From an uncultured Prevotellaceae bacterium (GTDB taxonomy: Bacteria; Bacteroidota; Bacteroidia; Bacteroidales; Bacteroidaceae): a DNA stretch of 34,991 nt. The DNA lies in NCBI GenBank assembly GCA_947165505.1, contig CAMVAT010000035.1, positions 1-34,991 of the forward strand, in the 5' to 3' direction. Of this stretch, positions 7,571 to 16,900 are shown piece after piece (within the stretch, counting starts at the first letter, position 1; each line of letters starts with the position of its first letter). The notes beneath the pieces are model-generated. The model saw only the letters and a program-made list of their open reading frames with translations. It was not told where the DNA came from and did not search any database. The position numbers and the translations under genes are program-made.

Positions 7571-10486
7571 ATGAAAAAAACGATTCTTTTCCTCTGCCTC
7601 GCATGGGCAGTCATGGCTGTGGCGAATGCTAAATCAGCAAAACTGACGTCGCCCGACCGGCATATCACCGTCGAACTCAACCGGTCGGCTGCTACGGTCA
7701 AATACCACGGTGTCACAGCGCTCGAAATACCCCAACTCGGTTTCTCTACCACCAAGAGGGGCGGCGTGCTCCGCCTGAGCCGCATCAACAAACCGCAGCA
7801 CCTCGTCATCGACTATGAGATGCCGGCCGGCAAAAGCCTGCACCCGCACCACGAGGCCAACGAATACATGGCTGAATATAAAGACGAGCAGGGGCAGCGC
7901 ATGCACATCCTTTTCCAGGTCTTCAACGATGGCGTCGCTTTCAGATACCAGTTCGAGGCGCACAGTCCGGAGAAGTGGGGTGCAGAATTCACCACCTATC
8001 GCATCGCCGACGGACAAAAGCGGTGGATGCAGTCATGGAACGACGCCTACGAAGGCTTCTTCCCGATGGCGACCGACAGCAGGGGTAAGGGCAACCGATG
8101 GGGCTACCCCGCGCTCATCGAGGCGGCACCCGGTGTCTTCACGCTGCTCACCGAGTCGAACATAGAGCGCGCTCAGAGCGCGTCGTGCCTCTATAGCGAG
8201 GCCGACCGATACCGGGTCGCTCCCGACCAGAACGACGCCGACCAGAACGGGGCCTGTCATACACCATGGCGCGTGGCTGTCGTAGGGTCGCTGGCCGACG
8301 TGGTGGCATCGACACTCGTCACGGATGTGGCTGAGCCCTGCAAGATGACCGATACCTCGTGGATACAACCCGGCAAGGCGGCATGGATCTATTGGGCCAA
8401 CAACCACGGGTCGAACGATTACAACATCATCAAACAGTATGCCGACCTGGCCTCGGTGATGCAGTGGCCATACGTGCTCATCGATGCCGAATGGGACGAG
8501 ATGAAAGAGGGGAAGACCATCGAAGAGGCCATCGCATACGTGAAGGGCATCGGAGTGAAACCGCTGATATGGTACAACTCGTCGGTGGGGTGGGTCAACG
8601 GCGCGCCGGGACCGAAATACCGACTGAACACGCCCGAAGACCGTGAAAAAGAGTTCGCATGGTGCGAACAGCAGGGCATCGCCGGGGTGAAGATCGACTT
8701 CTTCTCGGGCGACAACCAGATGAACATGGACTACTGCATCGACCTGCTCGAATGCGCGGCGCGACACCATCTGCTGGTCAACTTCCACGGGGCTACCATC
8801 CCGCGGGGATGGCAGCGCACCTACCCGCATCTGCTCACCACCGAAGGAGTGTATGGCGAAGAGTGGTACAACAATGTGCCTACCTTCACCGACAAAGCGG
8901 CGGCGCACAACGCCACGCTGCCTTTCACACGCAATGTCGTCGGACCGATGGACTATACACCCTGTGCCTTCTCCGACTCGCAGCACCCTCATGTCACCAC
9001 CCATGCCCACGAACTGGCGCTCACGGTGCTCTATGAGTCGGGGCTGCAACATCTTGCCGACCGGCCGGAGAGTTATCTGGCGCAGCCGATGGAGGTGCGG
9101 CAGTTCCTCACCCAGTTGCCTGTGGCATGGGATGAGACACGGTTGCTCGCCGGCTATCCCGGCGAATATGTGGCCATGGCACGCCGCTCGGGCGATACTT
9201 GGTATGTGGCTGCCATCAACGGCACTGACCAATCAAGACGCATCTCGCTGTCACTCAGTGATATAACGAAGAGTGAATCAACAGCGTTGGTGATAGCTGA
9301 CAGCGGCGATCCGAAGAATCCGTGGGCCATACAGCAGGCGGAGGCGCGCCACCTGCCCGAAGAGGTCAGTCTGCAGCCCCGCGGCGGGGTGGTGCTCGTG
9401 GTCAGTGAGAAAAAGCCGCTGCCGCCCTTGGTCTATGACGAAGAGCATACGGGGAGCGCTTACCGCTGGCCCGTGATGCCCGGGGGGGAACAGTTGCCCG
9501 AGATACGTCAGTTGCCCGACCCGCTCCAAGGGGTTGGTTCCTTTGCCGACTGGGAGCGAAAACGCAGCGAGACAGGAGCACAGATACAGCATTATGGCAT
9601 CGGCACCAAACCCGCCGTGAATCAGGAGGACGTGAAGGCATGGATGGAAGGCGACACGCTCTGCGTGGATGTCAGCGTCGGCGGCGAGACGCTGCACCTC
9701 AAATCGCAGATACGATACCCGAAAACCGGACAACCGCCCTACGCCCTGATGATGGGCACCAGCATGATCTCGTTGCCGCCCCAGCTCTTCAACGACCGGC
9801 CCATTGCCACCATGGTGTTCCATGAAGACCAGGTCAACGACTACTCGCAGTGGCGGCCGCACCACGAGCGTGGCGAGCATGCCTTCGACCGCCTCTATCC
9901 AGCGCTCACCGACAACGGCGCCTACAGCGAATGGGCGTGGGGCGTGAGCCGGTTGATTGACGGACTGCAACAGTTGGGACCGGAAGTGACCAAGATAGAC
10001 ACCCGCCGCATCGGTGTCACGGGATGCTCGTATGCGGGCAAGATGGCACTCTATGCCGGGGCGTTCGACGAACGTATCGCACTCACCATCGCCCAGGAGC
10101 CGGGTGGGGGAGGGGCGGCCGCCTGGCGCGTGTCGCATACCCTCGACGAGGTGGAGAGTCTGGAGCGCACCGACTACCACTGGTTCAAGGAGAGTATGCG
10201 CGAGCAGTTCTCGGGTGACAGCGTCTATCGGTTGCCCTACGACCAGCACCAACTCTGTGCCATGGTGTGTCCGCGGGCCTTGCTCATCATTGGCAACTCC
10301 GATTACAAGTGGCTCGCCGATAAGTCGATGCTGGTCTCGGCACAGGCGGCGGCTGCGGTGTGGCGTCGCTTCGGCATCGCCGACCGCATGGCGTGGTCGG
10401 TAGTGGGCGGTCATCCACATTGCATGCTGCCCGAGGTGCAGTTCCCCCTTGTCCTCTCTTTCATCGACCGCTTCCTGCTCTATTAG
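7571..10486 (+). CDS. Secreted GH97 glycosidase fused to a CE15-type glucuronoyl esterase
   Basis: This 971-aa protein has a signal peptide (residues 1-22) and two enzymes in one chain. Residues about 25-620 form a GH97 glycosidase: an N-terminal beta-sandwich, then a TIM barrel with GVKIDFFSGDNQ (D376) and TTEGVYGEEW (E425, E430, E431). The KIDFF Asp is consistent with the retaining, alpha-galactosidase-like GH97 branch. Residues about 640-971 match CE15, which cleaves the ester between lignin alcohols and 4-O-methylglucuronate of xylan. S820 sits in GCSYAGK, E843 lies 23 residues later, and H948 is in GGHPHC, the CE15 triad spacing. The family's usual Arg after the Ser is Tyr here. The frame is open to 7505, but the ATG at 7571 (or 7565) precedes the signal peptide. 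uxaC follows and would use freed glucuronate. No SusC/SusD pair is nearby. Confidence 0.88.
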   Translation: MKKTILFLCLAWAVMAVANAKSAKLTSPDRHITVELNRSAATVKYHGVTALEIPQLGFSTTKRGGVLRLSRINKPQHLVIDYEMPAGKSLHPHHEANEYMAEYKDEQGQRMHILFQVFNDGVAFRYQFEAHSPEKWGAEFTTYRIADGQKRWMQSWNDAYEGFFPMATDSRGKGNRWGYPALIEAAPGVFTLLTESNIERAQSASCLYSEADRYRVAPDQNDADQNGACHTPWRVAVVGSLADVVASTLVTDVAEPCKMTDTSWIQPGKAAWIYWANNHGSNDYNIIKQYADLASVMQWPYVLIDAEWDEMKEGKTIEEAIAYVKGIGVKPLIWYNSSVGWVNGAPGPKYRLNTPEDREKEFAWCEQQGIAGVKIDFFSGDNQMNMDYCIDLLECAARHHLLVNFHGATIPRGWQRTYPHLLTTEGVYGEEWYNNVPTFTDKAAAHNATLPFTRNVVGPMDYTPCAFSDSQHPHVTTHAHELALTVLYESGLQHLADRPESYLAQPMEVRQFLTQLPVAWDETRLLAGYPGEYVAMARRSGDTWYVAAINGTDQSRRISLSLSDITKSESTALVIADSGDPKNPWAIQQAEARHLPEEVSLQPRGGVVLVVSEKKPLPPLVYDEEHTGSAYRWPVMPGGEQLPEIRQLPDPLQGVGSFADWERKRSETGAQIQHYGIGTKPAVNQEDVKAWMEGDTLCVDVSVGGETLHLKSQIRYPKTGQPPYALMMGTSMISLPPQLFNDRPIATMVFHEDQVNDYSQWRPHHERGEHAFDRLYPALTDNGAYSEWAWGVSRLIDGLQQLGPEVTKIDTRRIGVTGCSYAGKMALYAGAFDERIALTIAQEPGGGGAAAWRVSHTLDEVESLERTDYHWFKESMREQFSGDSVYRLPYDQHQLCAMVCPRALLIIGNSDYKWLADKSMLVSAQAAAAVWRRFGIADRMAWSVVGGHPHCMLPEVQFPLVLSFIDRFLLY

Positions 10487-10570
10487 GGTTTGAGGTTTGA
10501 GATTTGAGGTTTGAGGTTTGAGATTTGAGATTTGAGATTTGAGGTTTGAGATTTGAGGTTTGAGGTTTGA
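10487..10570. repeat. Heptamer array, 12 units of GRTTTGA
   Basis: Twelve units, GGTTTGA or GATTTGA, follow in strict phase and start on the base after the GH97-CE15 stop codon. The unit is the reverse complement of the CTCAAAC/T type found at 1715-1784. Confidence 0.95.
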
Positions 10571-10605
10571 TATTTGCGTGATACGATTGTAAAGGTAATC
10601 AAACT

Positions 10606-10626
10606 CCCCCTCTAAGTTAGAGGGGG
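10606..10626. repeat. GC-rich inverted repeat (9-bp arms)
   Basis: CCCCCTCTA and TAGAGGGGG flank AGT, followed by CCTGGGGG. Similar C/G-run palindromes with a GGGGnnGGGGG tail occur at 31924-31991 and near 19797-19842, suggesting one dispersed element family. It could also act as a terminator after the GH97-CE15 gene. Confidence 0.65.
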
Positions 10627-10677
10627 CCTGGGGGCGTGTGTTAGATAATAATTCCGAAAATTTCTTCTTTTTCTTGC

Positions 10678-10706
10678 TTTGTTTTCAAATTTAATTCCTA
10701 TCTTTG
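10678..10706 (+). promoter_or_regulatory. Promoter of uxaC: TTTG and TATCTTTG boxes
   Basis: A -33 TTTG at 10678-10681 is followed after 17 nt by a -7 box TATCTTTG at 10699-10706. Transcription would start near 10712. This excludes the upstream TTG at 10704 as start codon and supports the ATG at 10746. Confidence 0.8.
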
Positions 10707-10745
10707 CACAAAATTCAATCCAATCTATTAAAACAACTCGAAATC

Positions 10746-12149
10746 ATGAAAAAATTTATGGATGAGAACTTCCTGCTCGACACACAGACCGCGCAGGAAC
10801 TGTTTCACAATCATGCGGCTAAAATGCCCATCATCGACTATCATTGCCATCTGATACCGCAGATGGTGGCCGACGACCACAAGTTTAAGAGCATCACCGA
10901 GCTGTGGCTCGGCGGCGACCACTACAAGTGGCGTGCCATGCGCACCAACGGTGTCGATGAGCGCTTCTGCACAGGCAAGGACACCACCGACTGGGAGAAG
11001 TTCGAGAAATGGGCCGAGACGGTGCCCTACACCTTCCGCAACCCCCTCTACCACTGGACACACCTCGAACTGAAAACGGCCTTCGGCATCGACAAACTGT
11101 TGTCGCCCAAGACGGCACGTGAGATCTTCGACGAGTGCAATGAGAAACTTCAGCAGCCCGAATATACCGCACGTGGATTCATGCGCCGATACAACGTGGA
11201 GTGCGTGTGCACCACCGACGACCCCGTGGACGACCTGCGCTACCACAAGCAGACACGCGAGAGCGGATTTGAGATCAAGATGATTCCGGCATGGCGTCCC
11301 GACAAGGCGATGAACATCGAGAAGCCGGAGTTCCCCGCTTACGTCAAGAAGTTGGCCGAGGTGTCGGGCGTGGATATCGTGAAGTTCGCCGACATGGTCG
11401 ATGCGCTCCAGAAACGCCACGACTTCTTCCACGAGAACGGATGCCGCCTCTCTGACCACGGCATCGAGGAGTTCTACGACGAGCCTTACACCGACTCGCA
11501 GATTGAGATCATCTTTGACAAAGCGATGCGCGGACAAAACCTCTCCGTGCTCGAACAGCGTCAGTACAAGCACTGCTTCCTCACCGTCATGGCCGAGATG
11601 GACTACGCCTCAGACTGGACACAGCAGTTCCACTATGGAGCCATCCGCGACAACAACAGCCTGATGTACGACCGTCTGGGTCCTGACACGGGTTTCGATT
11701 CCATCGGCGAGTTCAACACCGCCCAGGCCATGAGTCATTTCCTTAATCATCTCAATGCCGAGGGTAAGCTCACGCGTACCATTATATATACGCTCAACCC
11801 CTGCGCCAACGAAGTGATCGCCACCATGCTCGGCAACTTCCAGGACGGCTCATGCCCGGGCAAGATACAGTTCGGTTCGGGATGGTGGTTCAACGACCAG
11901 CTCGACGGCATGACACGTCAGATGAACGCCCTCTCGGTGCTCGGACTGCTCAGCCGCTTCGTGGGCATGCTCACCGACTCGCGCTCGTTCCTCTCGTATC
12001 CGCGCCATGAGTATTTCCGCCGCCTGCTGTGCAACCTGCTCGGCAACGACGTGGAGCGCGGCCTGCTGCCCGACGACATGGAGTCGCTCGCACGCATGGT
12101 CGAGGATATCTCGTACAACAACGCACGTCGCTACTTCAAGTTCTACTAA
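10746..12149 (+). CDS. uxaC: Glucuronate isomerase (uronate isomerase)
   Basis: This 467-aa cytoplasmic enzyme converts D-glucuronate to D-fructuronate, and D-galacturonate to D-tagaturonate. It is the first step of hexuronate catabolism. It belongs to the amidohydrolase superfamily: the metal-binding segment MPIIDYHCHL lies near residues 26-35, and the length matches E. coli UxaC (about 470 aa). The C-terminal region SRFVGMLTDSRSFLSYPRHE is also typical. The frame is open to a TTG at 10704, but that overlaps the promoter -7 box, so the ATG at 10746 is chosen. Its place after a glucuronoyl esterase fusion suggests a supply chain from glucuronoxylan. The rest of the pathway (uxuB, uxuA, kdgK) is not here. 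Confidence 0.95.
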   Translation: MKKFMDENFLLDTQTAQELFHNHAAKMPIIDYHCHLIPQMVADDHKFKSITELWLGGDHYKWRAMRTNGVDERFCTGKDTTDWEKFEKWAETVPYTFRNPLYHWTHLELKTAFGIDKLLSPKTAREIFDECNEKLQQPEYTARGFMRRYNVECVCTTDDPVDDLRYHKQTRESGFEIKMIPAWRPDKAMNIEKPEFPAYVKKLAEVSGVDIVKFADMVDALQKRHDFFHENGCRLSDHGIEEFYDEPYTDSQIEIIFDKAMRGQNLSVLEQRQYKHCFLTVMAEMDYASDWTQQFHYGAIRDNNSLMYDRLGPDTGFDSIGEFNTAQAMSHFLNHLNAEGKLTRTIIYTLNPCANEVIATMLGNFQDGSCPGKIQFGSGWWFNDQLDGMTRQMNALSVLGLLSRFVGMLTDSRSFLSYPRHEYFRRLLCNLLGNDVERGLLPDDMESLARMVEDISYNNARRYFKFY

Positions 12150-12211
12150 TTAGTAGAATATTAACCGTGATATGCAAGAAGGTGCGTCAAAACACCTGGA
12201 TTTCTCTTTAA

Positions 12212-12295
12212 CAACGGATTTCACGGATTTCACAGATTTACAACTTGCTGATTATCAGCAATAGCAATCATCTGTGAGATCCGTGAAATCCGTTG
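12212..12295. repeat. 25-bp inverted repeat with a nested hairpin between convergent genes
   Basis: Arms 12212-12236 and 12271-12295 pair over 25 bp with a single mismatch. The loop contains a second perfect hairpin (TTGCTGAT-T-ATCAGCAA). The arms contain a 9-bp direct repeat (GGATTTCAC). It ends 5 nt from the stop codon of the minus-strand ATPase gene and may end transcription from both sides, or be a small mobile element. Confidence 0.85.
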
Positions 12296-12300
12296 CCCGT

Positions 12301-13524
12301 TTAATTTGACATAGCCTCTTTTTTGCGGCTGGCTTCGCTCCCCTTGCCTGCAACATGCTTGTACAGACATTCGGCGAAGCCGCGGCGCACCTCTTGGTTG
12401 GGCATGCCCAGGGTGTAGAAGAATTCCCCCTCATCGCGTTCGCAAGTCTTGATGGTCAGATAGCCGCTTTGGTATAGGATAGGAAGCGGGTCTTCAAAAT
12501 TCTCGAAGGGCAGGTCGAACATAGTGCTGGGATAGACATTGTGCTCGATGTCGCTGACGTCAACGGGCGGCATCTGCGCCAGCAGGTGGATCAGTGCCCC
12601 GCTGGTGCCGCGGTCAAACCAATAGTTGCCCGGTCGTTGCATTTGGAATGCGTTCACCAGACTGAAAGGATTATACATATCAGTCATTTTGTCGCTGAAG
12701 TGGTAGCCGTCGTACATGTGTTTCAGTTCGGCCAACTGTTCATCGTAGTTCAAGCCGTTGGCCTCGCCCAGCCGCTCGATGTCGGGACGCATCTGAGTGG
12801 TCAGTTCCTCCTCGGAGATGCCGCAGAGCGCGTCGTAAGCGGGTACCATCGAGATGTTCTGCAGGTTGTTCAACTTGCTGAAGATGCCCATCTGCGAGAA
12901 CTTAGAGATGCCGGTGATGAAGACGAATTGCAGATGGTCGTCCTCGGCCTTGAGGGGGCCGAACACGTTCTGGAAGCGCGAGCGGGCCATTAAGACCTTC
13001 TCGCTGTCGCCCAAGGCGTGCAGGATGAAGTTGTCGTACTCATCCACCAGCACCACGGCACGGCGGCCCGTCTGCCGGTGCGCCGTGCGCAGCAGCTGCA
13101 CCATGCGGATGTTGGCATCGCTGACCTCGGGCGTGATGCCGTAGAGCCGTTCGTACTCCTTCAGCGTCTGGTCGATCAGCGTGTCGAGCTGCTCAATGGT
13201 CTGCAGGTCGCCGGCACTGAAGTCGAATCGGATGACGGGGTACTTGTCCCACCGCCAGTCGCTGCGCGCGATGAACAGCTGCGGCTGCTCGATGCCGCTT
13301 TCGGTGGTGAATGCCTCGAACAGTTCGCGGCGCCCCTCAAACACGGCGGCAAGCGTCGAGACAAGCAGCGACTTGCCGAAACGACGGGGGCGGCTGAGGA
13401 AATAGGGCTTACCCTCCGTGATCATCTTATAGATGAGCGGGGTCTTGTCTATGTATAGGTATCCATCCTGTCGGATACTTTCGAAGCTCTGCACGCCTAC
13501 TGGGTATTTTCTCTTTACTGCCAT
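12301..13524 (-). CDS. AAA-ATPase-like protein lacking the C-terminal PD-(D/E)XK domain
   Basis: This 407-aa protein matches the AAA-ATPase-like family common in Bacteroidota, whose members normally carry a C-terminal PD-(D/E)XK nuclease-like domain and run to about 520-580 aa. Present are the N-terminal IRQDGYLYIDKT, a P-loop RPRRFGKSLL (about residues 45-54), Walker B VVLVDEYD (D161/E162) and a sensor-like VFITGISKFSQ. The chain stops soon after LGMPNQEVRRGF, just where the nuclease domain should begin, and ends in an unrelated short charged tail. The start at 13524 fits a promoter at 13586-13555; the upstream 22 codons overlap it. The function of the family is unproven; defence or mobile-element roles are suspected. 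It may be a remnant or a functional short form. Confidence 0.85.
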   Translation of the reverse strand: MAVKRKYPVGVQSFESIRQDGYLYIDKTPLIYKMITEGKPYFLSRPRRFGKSLLVSTLAAVFEGRRELFEAFTTESGIEQPQLFIARSDWRWDKYPVIRFDFSAGDLQTIEQLDTLIDQTLKEYERLYGITPEVSDANIRMVQLLRTAHRQTGRRAVVLVDEYDNFILHALGDSEKVLMARSRFQNVFGPLKAEDDHLQFVFITGISKFSQMGIFSKLNNLQNISMVPAYDALCGISEEELTTQMRPDIERLGEANGLNYDEQLAELKHMYDGYHFSDKMTDMYNPFSLVNAFQMQRPGNYWFDRGTSGALIHLLAQMPPVDVSDIEHNVYPSTMFDLPFENFEDPLPILYQSGYLTIKTCERDEGEFFYTLGMPNQEVRRGFAECLYKHVAGKGSEASRKKEAMSN

Positions 13525-13554
13525 GGTCAGTCCTGTCTTGTTATAAATTTGCTG

Positions 13555-13586
13555 CAAATATACATGTTTTTTCTGAAACAAGCAAA
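13555..13586 (-). promoter_or_regulatory. Promoter of the AAA-ATPase-like gene
   Basis: Reading the minus strand, TTTG (13586-13583) precedes TATATTTG (13562-13555) by 20 nt, a full match to the Bacteroidota consensus. The leader would be about 25 nt. Confidence 0.8.
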
Positions 13587-13823
13587 TCATTCGTCTTGAT
13601 TGTCAAACAATTCCCGGCAACGCAAGGCGACATGAAAGAATAAGGCCCCGTACCTTCTTTTGGTTTTGCTATTCTCTCGGCGTTACGGCCCACTTTCTTC
13701 CTGCTGCAAACGTATGATGATGGAGTATTGCACGCCAGAAGGGCTTTTAGCAGTATGAGTTTGTCAGGGACACTCTTTTTCCCAGATTTCTTTAGTTAAA
13801 TACTGCAAAAAAAAAACAAAAAT

Positions 13824-13850
13824 CGCAAACGAAAACGTTTGCGTTTTTTC
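13824..13850 (+). terminator. Hairpin with T-run upstream of the large secreted protein gene
   Basis: CGCAAACG and CGTTTGCG flank AAAA at 13824-13843, then six T. It looks like an intrinsic terminator, yet no plus-strand gene ends before it. It could protect the next promoter from read-through, or be an attenuator-like structure. Confidence 0.6.
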
Positions 13851-13868
13851 TATCTTATAGTTGTAACG

Positions 13869-13876
13869 TAATTTTG
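13869..13876 (+). promoter_or_regulatory. -7 promoter box TAATTTTG for the large secreted protein
   Basis: The box matches TAnnTTTG and lies 79 nt before the ATG at 13956. No clear -33 TTTG is present. Confidence 0.65.
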
Positions 13877-13955
13877 CAAATGCAATAGCCTTGCATGTTT
13901 GATGACAGATACGTTGAGAAGATTTTGAAGACTAATATAAAAATTGCTATACTAA

Positions 13956-16900
13956 ATGAAAAAATTGTTATCATTATTGTGCCTTCTCACGTGTTTGGTG
14001 GGGAGTGTTTATGGGAAAACCACACTGACGATAGCCAGTCAGTCGATGACAACAAAAGTGGGCATGAGCGACAAACGCTTGGTCATTACTGCCACAGACC
14101 CTAATGGGAATATAGCCTATGGATTGTCATACACCTATTCGGGATATAACACCGATGTCATTTCTGTGGCATCTAATGGTGTTATTACCGGTGTGGGAGA
14201 GGGCACAACCGCGGTTACGGTGTCTTTCGCAGGTAATGATGATTATGAGGCGGTTACGGCCACGGGTGTTATAACCGTGAATGTGACAAAGCAGACTCCC
14301 GTTTTGACGGTCAGCGACCAAACCGTCGCTGTAAAAAAAACGACAAATCCTGTTTCTGTGACTGCGACTGACGAGAATGGAGATGTCATTGAAGATGCGT
14401 TGACATACGCTTTCACAAGTAGCAATATCAACGTCGCTGCCGTTTCTTCTACAGGCGTCGTTACTGGTGTCGCTAATGGTTCTGCCACCATCACTGTCAG
14501 TTTTGAGGGGAATTCCATGTATTCTGCGGCGACAACTACTTTTGCTGTGACGGTGGTCACAGCGGGCACGTTGCCTATGGAGTATTTCGACGGATTAAAT
14601 AATCTTAGTTCGCAGGCTGGCAAGGGAATGAATCCTATTGGCAGTCATTATGGATTCTTTACCATTACCGCTTTCAGTGGGAAAGATACTTCTGGTAAAG
14701 ATAGGAGTGTGATAAATGGTTCTGAGCAGTTTAGTGTTCAGAATGGTGCAGAAACAACTCCAGCGGGTTTCACCATCGCTGCCACAGGAAATAACATCGT
14801 CATAAAGAGCATAACTCTTTATACCAATACCAACTCCAGATCTTTTACTTCCAGTGTGGCGGGAACACAAACGCAAAATAAAGGGAAAAATTGGAAATAT
14901 GATTTCACAGGGAACGTTTCTACGGCAACTTTCAACAATGTTTCCTCAAATAATATTGCAGTTTCTGCCATCGAGATTGAGTATGAACTGCAAGAGGGCA
15001 TTTATTTCCTGCCTCAAACCGCAGAGGTGACAGTCAATGGTACATATAATTTGAAGGACAACAACATGATAACGCAGGGCAACGTCGGCACCGTGACGTT
15101 CTCCTCAAGTAATTCAAACTATGCCTCAGTCACTTCAACAGGTGTGGTGACGGGCTTGTTCCCCGGACAGGTGGTCATCACTGCTACAGACGGCACTTAT
15201 ACGGCTACCTGTACCGTTGATATTACAGGAACCTCAGGGCGTGCTCAGTGGGATTACGATGCTGATACTTATACGCTCACTTTCGGACCGTCTGTGGGAT
15301 GGCTGCCCGAAACCATCAGCGACAATCCTTATTTGGATATGAGTTTTGGCGCAACGAATGAGCGGCAATACTATGGCGCACCAGCTGGTGATGGCAAAAA
15401 CGGCACCTATGCCATCGATGCCTATGGCTATTCGCATGTGTACGCTTCAAATGAGGGAATTCCATCTATGGGCTCATACTATGTGCTGACCCCCAGTCTG
15501 CTCGGCCATCTTACCATTTCAGGATGGGTGAAGGATGGAATCAACAAGATCGTTTTGGTGAATAGCGAGGGTACAGTGGTAGATTCTTATCTGCCATCAA
15601 GCACCGATTTTGAGTGGACTGTCAACGCCACCTTGATGATGGAAGAAACCTATTATCTCTATGGCACCACGGCTGTTACACCCAATCAGCAGACAGGTAA
15701 CTATTCAACCCTTTGTCTGCAAACGGTGAAGTTCCAACCGGCCATGAATTATACCTATCCCCAGACATGGGCATATAATGGCGAATGGTTCTCTACCAGC
15801 ACCGACGCGGATTTGATGACGGAGGCGGCACAGAACAATTGGAGCTTGAATGTCAATACATTCTATAACACCGAATCCTATCTGCCTGTAAATGCCAGTC
15901 TCGAAGAGAGTGCAGGGCAAAGTATTCAGGTGTTTGATGGTGACTGGATGCTCTATACAGCCAAAAACGCTGGCAGCATAGGTATCATCCCCAGTGTGTA
16001 TGTGTCTTTGAAAGCTGATGGCAGTTGCATCACCATACCGCGTGTGCCTACGGGCTATTATGTCATCGTTCAGGCTGATTTCGTCAGCTCTGGAGCAGGT
16101 ATCAGCATCAACGGACGTGAGCGTTCACTGACTGCAGAGATTCAAGGTTACTTCTATCGCAATACTAAAGAGCAAAACGTGGTTATCAATGCTACGTCGG
16201 GTGAGATGCGTATCTACTCCATCGCTGTGGTCAACGACTACAACGCCACCAGATTTGAGTTCTGTAGCGCAACAAACGATGCTACCGCCCCCACAAAGAA
16301 AAATGCTTTCCGCGTGAATTATAATTGGTATGCTGATACCCATCCGGATAATGCCAATAAGGGAGCGACTGTCGTGATTCGCAATCCCCTGGATGTGCCG
16401 AATAATGTCAAAGTGAAATATACGTTCCCTGACAGCCCAGAGGGATATTATTTCAATGGGGATAAGACCGTCTATGAGGATAATAGTGGTAATATGACCA
16501 TTACCATTCCTTCTCCCTCTGCAGATGAGACCTATACAATGGTCAAAGCAGACTATTCTGAGTCCTTGGGCTTGGACGAAGGGGCTAAAGTGGCTTATTT
16601 CCGTCTTGATGTGCATAAGAAGACACGAGGCGGGCGCTATGCACCTGAAGCAGGTACTAAAGCGCCTAAGACTGGCGGCTTGGCTATCGTGGATGGTATG
16701 ACTATGACATACGGCGGTTGGAGAGATTATAAACAATATGAATCGGGTAGCAAGGATTATCAATATAATGGTGAATTATACGATGCTTACAAAAAGCCTG
16801 CCGCTGATGCGAAAGGTGTGCCGATGGGGTATTACGGGCAGGTGTCCGGCAACCAGAACCCCTTGAACGAAAACCTGATGCCATATTACAATGACCAAAA

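Larger units (their letters stand above)
13591..13955. other. Gene-free region between divergent genes
   Basis: I see no convincing gene. It holds a hairpin at 13824-13843 and a -7 box at 13869. A minus-strand stretch at about 13610-13705 reads as a 31-codon open frame between stops, containing YGALFFHVALRCRELFDNQDE. It has no start codon and may be a degraded remnant. Confidence 0.6.

Noticed and set aside
10704..10745. TTG start at 10704 for uxaC
   Set aside because: It overlaps the TATCTTTG promoter box and would add 14 residues not expected in the family.
13610..13705. Minus-strand fragment containing YGALFFHVALRCRELFDNQDE as a gene
   Set aside because: It is only 31 codons between stops and has no start codon or promoter. 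It could be a remnant of a degraded element, but I cannot identify it.
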